IMG/VR virus record: IMGVR_UViG_3300007522_000064
Coordinates: 1-23,656 of that record
Length of the DNA stretch: 23,656 nucleotides
DNA from: a virus
Direction: 5' to 3' (one strand)
Position 1 is the stretch's first letter, and each line of letters starts with the position of its first letter. The notes under the pieces were generated by a model that saw only the letters and a list, made by a program, of their open reading frames with translations, was not told where the DNA came from and searched no databases. Below are positions 12,941 to 17,780 of the stretch, in pieces. A program made the position numbers and the translations under genes.

Positions 12941-13030
12941 AATATTATACTCTGGGTTACCCGAAGTATAATTATAAACTCTCCCTTGTATACGGAGTAT
13001 AATGTTATAAGTAGTATACAACTAAATTTA
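12941..13030 (+). other. Inter-tRNA hairpin
   Basis: ATTATACT (12944-12951) and AGTATAAT close a hairpin with an inner GGGT-T-ACCC stem. A related AGTATAAT lies about 33 bases further on. No gene here; possibly a processing or spacer structure. Confidence 0.5.
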
Positions 13031-13105
13031 GGTCTTAAAGTGTTCACGGACGCACACGACACTGTCACTGTCGAAGAAGGGGATCGTTACCCCTTAAGAC
13101 CGCCA
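13031..13105 (+). tRNA. tRNA-Asp(GTC)
   Basis: Acceptor GGTCTTA/TAAGACC, D stem GTGT/GCAC, anticodon arm CGACA-CTGTCAC-TGTCG (GTC at 13064-13066), T stem AGGGG/CCCCT, G and CCA. The T-loop ATCGTTA departs from the usual TTCxAxx. Confidence 0.9.
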
Positions 13106-13116
13106 AGTTAGTATAA

Positions 13117-13190
13117 GCGGGATTCGTAAAATGGTATTACCTTAGATTTCCAATCTAAAGTCAGGAGTTCGATTCTCCTATTCCGCTCCA
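13117..13190 (+). tRNA. tRNA-Gly(TCC)
   Basis: Acceptor GCGGGAT/ATTCCGC, anticodon arm TTAGA-TTTCCAA-TCTAA, canonical T-arm with TTCGATT, discriminator T and encoded CCA. Confidence 0.95.
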
Positions 13191-13232
13191 GTTTTAAGTA
13201 TACAGCACAGTCTGTATGATAAGTAAAATATG

Positions 13233-13306
13233 GCCCCGTTAGTTAAATGGTATAACTGCTGTTTTGTAATCAGCGGTCGGCAGTTCGATTCTGTCACGGG
13301 GCACCA
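13233..13306 (+). tRNA. tRNA-Thr(TGT)
   Basis: Acceptor GCCCCGT/ACGGGGC, D stem GTTA/TAAC, anticodon loop TTTGTAA (TGT at 13265-13267) with one mismatch at the top of the stem, encoded CCA. The 42 bases before it carry a small hairpin ATACAG/CTGTAT. Confidence 0.94.
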
Positions 13307-13313
13307 TATAAAA

Positions 13314-13383
13314 GCACACTCAAAGACTCTACATAGTAGAGGAACCGGTTAGCTCACCGGACATTTGACGAGCACGAGTGTGT
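13314..13383 (+). ncRNA. Long-stem inter-tRNA element A
   Basis: A closing stem GCACACTC/GAGTGTGT (8 pairs) encloses two perfect hairpins: CTCTAC-ATA-GTAGAG (13327-13341) and CCGGT/ACCGG (13345-13360), then about 15 unpaired bases. There is no T-arm or anticodon arm, so it is not a tRNA. Similar elements occur at 14871, 14934, 15630, 15847 and 15934. Confidence 0.55.
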
Positions 13384-13397
13384 CAGTAGAGTAAAAT

Positions 13398-13474
13398 GCC
13401 CCGGTGGTGAAATTGGTAAACACAGCGGTCTTAGAAGCCGTAAGCTGAGAGTTCGAGTCTCTCCCAGGGCACCA
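13398..13474 (+). tRNA. tRNA-Leu(TAG)
   Basis: Acceptor GCCCCGG/CCAGGGC with one C.A mismatch, anticodon arm GCGGT-CTTAGAA-GCCGT (TAG at 13432-13434), T-arm GAGAG-TTCGAGT-CTCTC, encoded CCA. The variable region is short for Leu. Confidence 0.9.
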
Positions 13475-13499
13475 ATATTTTTAACAACAAAAGGAACAT

Positions 13500-13727
13500 A
13501 TGAATGACAAGACACATAGCCGAATAGGACTTCTTGACAACGAGAAAATTGTTGACAACATCGGAAATAGGTTTACTATGGTAGTTATTGCTTCGCAAAG
13601 AGCAAGAGAGCTTGCAAGGCAACATAGATACAAAGATGATGGTACTCAATTTAATGCTCCTATTTCGGCATTGCTTGAAATTCAAAACAGTCAAATTGGC
13701 TTAGAGTATATTCGAAAAATTAGATAA
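13500..13727 (+). CDS. rpoZ: RNA polymerase omega subunit-like protein
   Basis: A 75-residue protein. The segment IVDNIGNRFTMVVIASQRAR then ELA matches the conserved N-terminal region of bacterial omega (compare NRFDLVLVAARRARQ in E. coli), and ISALLEIQNSQI fits the following helix (compare ALREIEEGLI). In bacteria omega clamps the beta' subunit, helps polymerase assembly and forms part of a ppGpp site. AAAGGA precedes ATG 13500. Its TAA stop ends one base before tRNA-Pro, so it is read from the tRNA transcript. Replacing host omega during infection is inference. Sequence similarity is clear but short. Confidence 0.8.
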   Translation: MNDKTHSRIGLLDNEKIVDNIGNRFTMVVIASQRARELARQHRYKDDGTQFNAPISALLEIQNSQIGLEYIRKIR

Positions 13728-13801
13728 CTCCGATTGGTGAAATGGTATCACTCTTGGTTTGGGACCAAGGAGCGCAAGTTCGATTCTTGCATCGGAGACC
13801 A
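13728..13801 (+). tRNA. tRNA-Pro(TGG)
   Basis: Acceptor CTCCGAT/ATCGGAG, anticodon arm CTTGG-TTTGGGA-CCAAG (TGG at 13760-13762), canonical T-arm and CCA. It begins at the base right after the rpoZ stop codon. Confidence 0.95.
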
Positions 13802-13806
13802 AAATT

Positions 13807-13881
13807 GGGGGTTTAGTGCTAATGGGAACACGCTGCCTTTGCAAGGCAGAGTTAAGGGTTCGATCCCCTTAACCTCCACCA
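13807..13881 (+). tRNA. tRNA-Ala(TGC)
   Basis: Acceptor GGGGGTT/AACCTCC (one G.U), anticodon arm CTGCC-TTTGCAA-GGCAG, T-loop TTCGATC, encoded CCA. Confidence 0.95.
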
Positions 13882-13888
13882 TTTACTA

Positions 13889-13970
13889 TGTCAATGCAGG
13901 CTTGCTAGCGGTACAGACATCAAGGCGTCATGTCATTCCGTAGCGAGGTTCAATTCCTCGATTGATACCA
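13889..13970 (+). tRNA. Degenerate tRNA or tRNA-like gene
   Basis: TGTCAAT/ATTGATA can form an acceptor-like stem and CGAGG-TTCAATT-CCTCG is a good T-arm followed by CCA. Between them a GACAT/ATGTC stem has a 9-base loop without U33, and no clear D-arm is present. No anticodon can be assigned. Confidence 0.4.
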
Positions 13971-13978
13971 CCTTATAA

Positions 13979-14054
13979 TGCGGGAAGGGTCCGGTCACCA
14001 CTCCGGTCTCATAAGCCAGGAGCATCCCAGGTTCGAATCCTGGACCCGCTACCA
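13979..14054 (+). tRNA. tRNA with CAT anticodon (initiator-like Met or Ile2)
   Basis: Stem GCGGG/CCCGC with an unpaired T.T at 1-72, a feature reminiscent of initiator tRNA. Anticodon loop CTCATAA (CAT at 14010-14012), T-arm CCAGG-TTCGAAT-CCTGG, encoded CCA. The anticodon stem has an extra A. Either fMet-like or a TilS substrate. Confidence 0.85.
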
Positions 14055-14058
14055 ATAA

Positions 14059-14097
14059 GGAAGTTTGGCTGAGTCCGGTTTATGGCACTAGTCTTGA
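14059..14097 (+). pseudogene. 5' half of a tRNA-Ser gene cut after the anticodon
   Basis: GGAAGTT, a Ser-type D region (TGGCTGAGTCCGG), anticodon stem CTAGT and loop CTTGA, ending exactly after the anticodon TGA (14095-14097). The zinc-finger endonuclease gene begins 36 bases later. GGAAGTT pairs 7 of 7 with the acceptor 3' strand AGCTTCC at 14849-14855. Confidence 0.75.
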
Positions 14098-14133
14098 TTT
14101 ATAGATTTGATAAATAATGTATAGGAGAAATAT

Positions 14134-14781
14134 ATGTTATTTTGCAAACACTGTAATAGAGAGTTCAAAAACGCTGGGGGTCTTGGATCACATGAACCTT
14201 TCTGTAAATTAAACAAAGACAGAGTTCAGAGAACAAGATCGCCTTTAGCTGGTGCTAAAAAAGGATGCATACCCTGGAATAGAGATCAAACCGCCGAAAC
14301 AGATAGTAGAATTAAAAGCGGTGAAGACCACTTGTTATTTGGCGTTAAATTTGGTGCATCCAAAACTGGTTATCACACCCAAGAAGCTAAAGACAAATTA
14401 TCGATTATTGCAAAAAACCGTGGCTTGGGTGGCTATGTAAAAGGCTCCGGGCGTGGTAAAAAAGGATGGTATAAAAATATATTCTGTGATTCCAGTTGGG
14501 AACTAGCATATGTAATATACACTTTGGACCACGGAAAATCCATTGAAAAAAACGAGCAATTTAGAACATACGATTATGAAGGCGTTGTAAAAAAATATCT
14601 GCCAGACTTTATAGTTGATAATAAAATTATAGAAATAAAAGGGTATAGGTCCCCACAGTGGGAAGCCAAGTTGAAATGTAACCCTGATATAGATGTTCTA
14701 TATAAAGAAGAAATGAAGCCAATTCTTGAATATGTAATCCAAAAACATGGCAAAGATTTTATAAAGTTATACGGAGGATAG
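14134..14781 (+). CDS. Zinc-finger / NUMOD3-like / PD-(D/E)XK homing endonuclease
   Basis: A 215-residue protein. Residues 1-25 form a finger (C4, C7, H20, C24). GYHTQEAKDKLSIIAKNRG (79-97) resembles the NUMOD3 DNA-binding motif. The C-terminal domain has the PD-(D/E)XK order: E123 in SSWELAYVIY, D158 in YLPDFIVDN, E167 and K169 in IIEIKGY. It would cut a tRNA-less allele and spread by repair, as mobile genes in phages do. It lies between the severed 5' half of tRNA-Ser(TGA) and a complete-looking copy whose 5' end overlaps its stop codon (TAG 14779-14781). Family assignment is firm; activity and target are inferred. Confidence 0.85.
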   Translation: MLFCKHCNREFKNAGGLGSHEPFCKLNKDRVQRTRSPLAGAKKGCIPWNRDQTAETDSRIKSGEDHLLFGVKFGASKTGYHTQEAKDKLSIIAKNRGLGGYVKGSGRGKKGWYKNIFCDSSWELAYVIYTLDHGKSIEKNEQFRTYDYEGVVKKYLPDFIVDNKIIEIKGYRSPQWEAKLKCNPDIDVLYKEEMKPILEYVIQKHGKDFIKLYGG

Positions 14782-14859
14782 GGGCGCAGGGCGCTGAGCG
14801 GTCTTGAAAACCGTCCCATCTAGGAATAGGTGAGAGTTCGAATCTCTCAGCTTCCGCCA
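14773..14859 (+). tRNA. tRNA-Ser(TGA), possibly reconstituted
   Basis: Anticodon arm GCGGT-CTTGAAA-ACCGT (TGA at 14805-14807), long variable arm, T-arm GAGAG-TTCGAAT-CTCTC, discriminator G and CCA. The 5' strand GGAGGAT, which includes the endonuclease stop codon, pairs 6 of 7 with AGCTTCC, and the D-arm is poor. Function of this copy is uncertain. Confidence 0.8.
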
Positions 14860-14870
14860 AAAATACTAGT

Positions 14871-14936
14871 TATTATAAAGCACTTTCTATCCGAAAGAAG
14901 ACATGTGGGTTCATCCATGAAAATTGCTTTATAATA
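14871..14936 (+). ncRNA. Long-stem inter-tRNA element B
   Basis: TATTATAAAGCA (14871-14882) is the perfect reverse complement of TGCTTTATAATA (14925-14936). Inside are CTTTC-TATCC-GAAAG and a CATG-flanked hairpin. No tRNA features. Confidence 0.5.
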
Positions 14937-14987
14937 CACTTTTCTGGACTGGGGATTCCTGGTTGACGTATAGCGTGGAGAGTGTAT
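14934..14987 (+). ncRNA. Long-stem inter-tRNA element F
   Basis: ATACACTTTTC-type left arm (14934-14944) pairs with GGAGAGTGTAT (14977-14987), 11 pairs with two G.U. It shares three bases with the right arm of element B and ends two bases before the Tyr-like gene. Confidence 0.45.
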
Positions 14988-14988
14988 C

Positions 14989-15075
14989 GGAAGTTGCCCA
15001 CTACAGCGGTCTGTAAAACCGTCCCTAAAGGTAGTGAAGTCAAGGCACGTGGAGCGTTACCATCAACTTCCACCA
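14989..15075 (+). tRNA. tRNA-Tyr(GTA)-like gene lacking a D-arm
   Basis: Acceptor GGAAGTT/AACTTCC (7 perfect pairs), discriminator A, CCA, and anticodon arm GCGGT-CTGTAAA-ACCGT (GTA at 15013-15015). Only 17 bases separate acceptor and anticodon, about nine short, so there is no room for a normal D-arm. Instead CACTAC (14999-15004) pairs with GTAGTG (15031-15036) around the anticodon arm. The T region (GTGG-AGCGTTA-CCAT) is atypical. Confidence 0.55.
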
Positions 15076-15077
15076 AT

Positions 15078-15194
15078 TTTGCGCTTTAGTGTAACGGCAA
15101 CACATCCCCGAATGGGCTGCTTAAACGGTTCGATTCCGTTGTATGTTGGACAAGCATCATTGAAGTATAGGGTTCGACTCCCTGGCGCAAATTT
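15078..15194 (+). tRNA. Hybrid tRNA-like locus with two T-arms
   Basis: TTTGCGC/GCGCAAA closes the locus; D-arm GTGT-AACGGCA-ACAC follows the 5' strand. Two complete T-arms are present: AACGG-TTCGATT-CCGTT (15124-15140) and TAGGG-TTCGACT-CCCTG (15168-15184). No anticodon loop with U33 is clear and there is no CCA. Probably a fusion of two tRNA genes, or a tRNA with an insert. Confidence 0.45.
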
Positions 15195-15199
15195 ATTTT

Positions 15200-15344
15200 T
15201 GGAGACTGAAACTTAACAGTTGATTCATTCCTAGCCCTGACACAGGGTGGCAGCTGGTCAAAGTTAAGCGGATAAAGTGGACGACATATAGGTAAGTGAC
15301 TCGGCTAACGCTGATATCGGCCGCCCGTGTGTAGGCTGTCTCCA
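15200..15344 (+). ncRNA. Structured 145-base element between tRNAs
   Basis: TGGAGAC (15200-15206) and GTCTCCA (15338-15344) close the region. Inside, CTTAAC and TTGA pair in order with TCAA and GTTAAG, around a CCCT/AGGG hairpin (15235-15247). No ORF or tRNA arms were seen. It may be a larger relative of the other long-stem elements. Confidence 0.4.
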
Positions 15345-15354
15345 TCCTTGTTTT

Positions 15355-15429
15355 GCATCCTTAGCTCAGGGGTAGAGCGTTTGATTTACATTCAAAGGGT
15401 CCGCGGTTCGAAACCGTGAGGATGCACCA
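15355..15429 (+). tRNA. tRNA-Val(TAC)
   Basis: Acceptor GCATCCT/AGGATGC, D stem GCTC/GAGC, anticodon arm TTTGA-TTTACAT-TCAAA (TAC at 15387-15389), T-loop TTCGAAA, encoded CCA. Confidence 0.96.
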
Positions 15430-15517
15430 AGTTTTGTAAGTGTTAGCAAGAGAAAGTCACGCTGTCTAGGTTTGTTCGAACTACCGAAACAGTAAAAGGC
15501 CACATTGGAAGAAAAAA
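15430..15517 (+). other. 88-base spacer, nothing assigned
   Basis: A small CTGT/ACAG and GTTCGAAC palindrome are visible, but no tRNA cloverleaf, ORF or long closing stem. It may hold tRNA debris. Confidence 0.3.
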
Positions 15518-15591
15518 ATCTCTATAGTTTAAAGGAAGAACGCCAGCCTTTCACGCTGGTAATGCGATGTCGGGATTCGCTAGGGATACCA
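15518..15591 (+). tRNA. tRNA-Glu(TTC)
   Basis: Acceptor ATCTCTA/TAGGGAT (one U.G), anticodon arm CCAGC-CTTTCAC-GCTGG (TTC at 15550-15552), encoded CCA. The T-loop GTCGGGA and a T.T at the top of the T stem are unusual. Confidence 0.88.
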
Positions 15592-15596
15592 AATAA

Positions 15597-15634
15597 TAAT
15601 GTAAAGCGGAGTTCGATTCTCCGTAGCGTTACCA
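15597..15634 (+). pseudogene. 3' half of a tRNA gene
   Basis: T-arm CGGAG-TTCGATT-CTCCG, acceptor 3' strand TAGCGTT, A and CCA, with no D or anticodon arm before it. Its last five bases begin the left arm of element C. Confidence 0.65.
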
Positions 15635-15716
15635 TATATAAACACATTTGATTCCCCTGTAGCTACCTTTGGGAGTTCGAAAGAATCAACGTAGCCAAAT
15701 GTGTTTATATATGGTA
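15630..15716 (+). ncRNA. Long-stem inter-tRNA element C (21-bp inverted repeat)
   Basis: Bases 15630-15650 are the perfect 21-base reverse complement of 15696-15716. The 45-base interior holds GCTAC/GTAGC. The left arm includes the TACCA end of the preceding tRNA fragment. The right arm ends in ATATGGTA, repeated after elements E and D. Confidence 0.65.
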
Positions 15717-15766
15717 TTATGAAGGAGTAATTACCTTCACCATATTCGGAAGTCATGACTCCGAAG
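15717..15766 (+). other. Two small hairpins between tRNA-like units
   Basis: GAAGG/CCTTC (15721-15738) and a near-perfect palindrome TTCGG-AGTC/GACT-CCGAA (15746-15764, one bulged A). No coding sequence. Confidence 0.4.
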
Positions 15767-15768
15767 AA

Positions 15769-15840
15769 TCCGTAGTCGTCTAATTGGCAAGACAGGCCCG
15801 TCACTGGCGCCCAATGCAGGTTCGAGTCCTGCCTACAATG
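15769..15840 (+). pseudogene. Decayed tRNA, possible Val(CAC)
   Basis: D-arm GTCT-AATTGGCA-AGAC, anticodon arm GGCCC-GTCACTG-GCGCC with U33 and CAC (15802-15804), and T-arm GCAGG-TTCGAGT-CCTGC fit a tRNA body. Only four of seven acceptor pairs form (GTAG/CTAC), and CCA is absent. Confidence 0.5.
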
Positions 15841-15846
15841 AGTTTG

Positions 15847-15926
15847 CATATTGAAACACATTAGAACACGCCCCTAGTACCCAGCATGTCGAATCAATGG
15901 CGGAATGTTGAGTGTATTTCAATATG
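15847..15926 (+). ncRNA. Long-stem inter-tRNA element E
   Basis: CATATTGAAA (15847-15856) pairs with TTTCAATATG (15917-15926); after one mismatch five more pairs form. It is followed by ATATGGTAT-type sequence (15922-15930), as after elements C and D. Confidence 0.5.
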
Positions 15927-15933
15927 GTATAAA

Positions 15934-16013
15934 AAACATACTTGATCCTAGACATAGTCTAGGTAGTAAGGACAGGACACCATCCGTTCAATGAAAAAGT
16001 CTCAAGTGCGTTT
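15934..16013 (+). ncRNA. Long-stem inter-tRNA element D
   Basis: AAACATACTTGA (15934-15945) pairs with TCAAGTGCGTTT (16002-16013) with one mismatch and one wobble. Inside is a perfect CCTAGAC-ATA-GTCTAGG hairpin (15947-15963), whose ATA loop recalls element A. Confidence 0.5.
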
Positions 16014-16064
16014 CCATATGGTATAAAAATATTCTGTCTAACTTGTCAACATATAAATAGTATT

Positions 16065-16658
16065 ATGATTTACACAGACAAGTTTGCCTTTATACATATT
16101 CCAAAAACATCTGGGATGAGTATAAAGAAAAGTATAAAACTAAATTGTCCTGATGCAATATACATGCCTAGGAATACATTTAGCACAGCAAACTTTATAC
16201 CTAGTGAAGATTGGCGTATAGTCATGCACTACCCCTACAGCTATTGGGAATTATATACTCAAGATAAATGGGTATTTTCAGTTGTAAGGAACCCATTTAT
16301 CAGAGCTGTTAGTTTTTATGTTTACTTAAAGACAACTTATACTTCGTCAAGCAAGTTTACTAGTTTAACCTTTGAAGAATTATATACTAAAAAAGAAAAT
16401 GCGCATATAGACATTTCAAGCACTTCTCAAACTAAGTTGTTAACTGGTAACAATAATAACATGGTCCCAAATATTTTTAAATATGAAGATGGCTATGCTG
16501 ACATTGAAGATATATTAGGTTTTAAGATATCTCAAAAAATTAATATTACTCCAGCATATAATTATTTAGACTACTACAACGAATCTCGAGAAAAGTTAAT
16601 CATTAACTTATTTGAAGAAGATTTTGAAAACTTTAATTACAGCACTATCTTAACATAA
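16065..16658 (+). CDS. Sulfotransferase family protein
   Basis: A 197-residue protein. FIHIPKTSGMS (residues 9-19) matches the 5'-phosphosulfate-binding loop and VVRNPFIRAVSFY (73-85) the 3'-phosphate-binding segment of PAPS-dependent sulfotransferases of the Sulfotransfer_2 type. It would transfer sulfate to a sugar or other acceptor, unknown here. The gene is more A/T-rich than the left-hand phage genes and has no obvious promoter. It is followed 14 bases later by the dioxygenase gene, so the pair looks like imported cargo inside the tRNA array. Confidence 0.85.
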   Translation: MIYTDKFAFIHIPKTSGMSIKKSIKLNCPDAIYMPRNTFSTANFIPSEDWRIVMHYPYSYWELYTQDKWVFSVVRNPFIRAVSFYVYLKTTYTSSSKFTSLTFEELYTKKENAHIDISSTSQTKLLTGNNNNMVPNIFKYEDGYADIEDILGFKISQKINITPAYNYLDYYNESREKLIINLFEEDFENFNYSTILT

Positions 16659-16672
16659 AAGGATACTATACA

Positions 16673-17530
16673 TTGAAAATTACTAGTATAAAAAAGAACT
16701 GGATTAGTGAAGTTAATGATATTGACTGCGGAAATCTTTCTAATACAGAAAAAGAAATAGTATACGATTTGTACGCAACTCAAAAGGTTGTTATTTTTAA
16801 AAATCAAAATTTAAATAATATACAATTAAAAGAATTTTGTAGTATATTTGGGAATGTTTGGGACAGCTCGAAAGAAAAATATAGCGGTCTAACTCAATCT
16901 ATAAATCAAGGGCACGAAGATAATTTTGTTGAAACAGTAAGTGAAAGCGGATTATTAAAGTCTGGAACAATTCCTTGGCATATTGATCTTACACACTTTC
17001 CTTCGCAACTTCTTCCTAATAGAATTTTATATGCTATTGAGTTAGAAGGAGCGCCCACAGGTACAAAATTTGTTGACACTATCCAGGGTTTACATTTAAT
17101 AGATAATTCAGTTCGAGAGTTTTTAAAAGAAGCAACAGCATTATGTAAGGCACCATACACAACTCCGTGGGACTGCTATGTGCGGCGCCCAGCTATAAAT
17201 TGGCATCCGGTACACAATGATTATGGATTAGTTGCTGATGAATTATTTACTCAATGGATAGATGGTCTTCCGGAAGGAACAAATTATATAGAGTGGTTTC
17301 GAAATAACATAATTAATAAAATGATAAGCGACGAAACCATGTATCTACATAATTGGAGTATTGGAGATTTAGTAATTTACGATAATTGGAGTACTATTCA
17401 TTATAGAGATGCGTTTATAGGGAAGCGTAAATTAAAAAGGGTTACTTGGGATCAAGATTGGTGCAAGTATATTGGAAATAAAAATATTGTATCTAAATTG
17501 TTAAAGAATCACTTGACAGATGATAAATAA
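16673..17530 (+). CDS. TauD/TfdA-type Fe(II)/2-oxoglutarate dioxygenase
   Basis: A 285-residue protein with the HxD motif (H103, D105 in PWHIDLTHFP), distal His243 in NWSTIHYRD and Arg256 for 2-oxoglutarate, the order of the TauD superfamily. TauD itself oxidises taurine to sulfite and aminoacetaldehyde; this substrate is unknown. The start is TTG 16673 behind AAAAGGA; no closer ATG gives the expected N-terminus. Paired with a sulfotransferase, a role in sulfated or sulfonated compounds is possible, but that is inference. A promoter for the next unit overlaps its 3' end. Confidence 0.88.
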   Translation: MKITSIKKNWISEVNDIDCGNLSNTEKEIVYDLYATQKVVIFKNQNLNNIQLKEFCSIFGNVWDSSKEKYSGLTQSINQGHEDNFVETVSESGLLKSGTIPWHIDLTHFPSQLLPNRILYAIELEGAPTGTKFVDTIQGLHLIDNSVREFLKEATALCKAPYTTPWDCYVRRPAINWHPVHNDYGLVADELFTQWIDGLPEGTNYIEWFRNNIINKMISDETMYLHNWSIGDLVIYDNWSTIHYRDAFIGKRKLKRVTWDQDWCKYIGNKNIVSKLLKNHLTDDK

Positions 17531-17541
17531 CTGTGTATAAT
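17513..17541 (+). promoter_or_regulatory. Sigma70-type promoter
   Basis: TTGACA at 17513-17518, a 17-base spacer and TATAAT at 17536-17541, lying across the end of the dioxygenase gene. It feeds a short unit that ends at the 17681-17713 terminator. Confidence 0.88.
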
Positions 17542-17568
17542 AAACACATACAACGAAATAAAAGAGAA

Positions 17569-17646
17569 ATGAAAATGACTACACAACAGAAACACATGCA
17601 GAAACATATTTGCATTCGCTGGTTTAGCGAAGGGGGTTCCTGTTGA
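17569..17646 (+). CDS. 25-residue peptide in a leader-like unit
   Basis: MKMTTQQKHMQKHICIRWFS then EGGSC, after AAAGAGA. The frame covers the first hairpin (TTCGCT/AGCGAA, 17615-17631) and ends before the terminator. It may be a leader peptide; amino-acid repeats typical of classical attenuators are absent. Confidence 0.4.
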   Translation: MKMTTQQKHMQKHICIRWFSEGGSC

Positions 17647-17713
17647 CGTCTTAGTTTTCATAACTAAAAGTTAAACAAAACCCCCGAAGTAGATAATACT
17701 CCGGGGGTTTTTT
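17615..17713 (+). terminator. Terminator with possible antiterminator pairing
   Basis: CCCCCG (17681-17686) and CGGGGG (17702-17707), with AGTA/TACT inside and T's to 17713, form a strong intrinsic terminator. GGGGGTT (17632-17638) is the exact complement of AACCCCC (17679-17685) and could compete with it. A TTAGTT/AACTAA hairpin lies between. This resembles an attenuator before the second tRNA cluster. Confidence 0.8.
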
Positions 17714-17741
17714 ATTGCGTAAAGGAAAAATAAAGTTTTAT

Positions 17742-17776
17742 GTATCGCTAGAGTAATGGCAGCACCTTAGTGTGCC
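17742..17776 (+). pseudogene. 5' half of a split tRNA gene, possible Gly(GCC)
   Basis: GTATCGC pairs 7 of 7 (two wobbles) with GCGGTAT at 18624-18630. A D-arm-like GAGT-AATGGCA-GCAC and TTAGT-GT-GCC follow, so the break lies just after a putative GCC anticodon (17774-17776), at the same place as in the tRNA-Ser at 14097. Confidence 0.5.
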
Positions 17777-17780
17777 TCTC

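Noticed and set aside
12496-13111. Two plus-strand frames running through the first tRNAs
   Set aside because: They read through tRNA-Asn, tRNA-Ser and tRNA-Asp; only the small zinc-finger segment at 12688-12768 has protein-like character.
14059-14859. Group I intron in tRNA-Ser
   Set aside because: Only 36 bases lie before the endonuclease ORF and none after it, so there is no room for a catalytic core; the downstream copy also has its own anticodon arm.
15580-15861. 93-codon minus-strand frame
   Set aside because: It is the antisense of tRNA T-arms and of the 21-bp inverted repeat.
15709-16024. CRISPR-like array from the ATATGGTAT repeats
   Set aside because: Only three short repeats, irregular spacing and each attached to a different hairpin element; no cas genes.
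16036-16064. Promoter for the sulfotransferase (TTGTCA ... TATGAT)
   Set aside because: The spacer is too short and the -10 would overlap the start codon.
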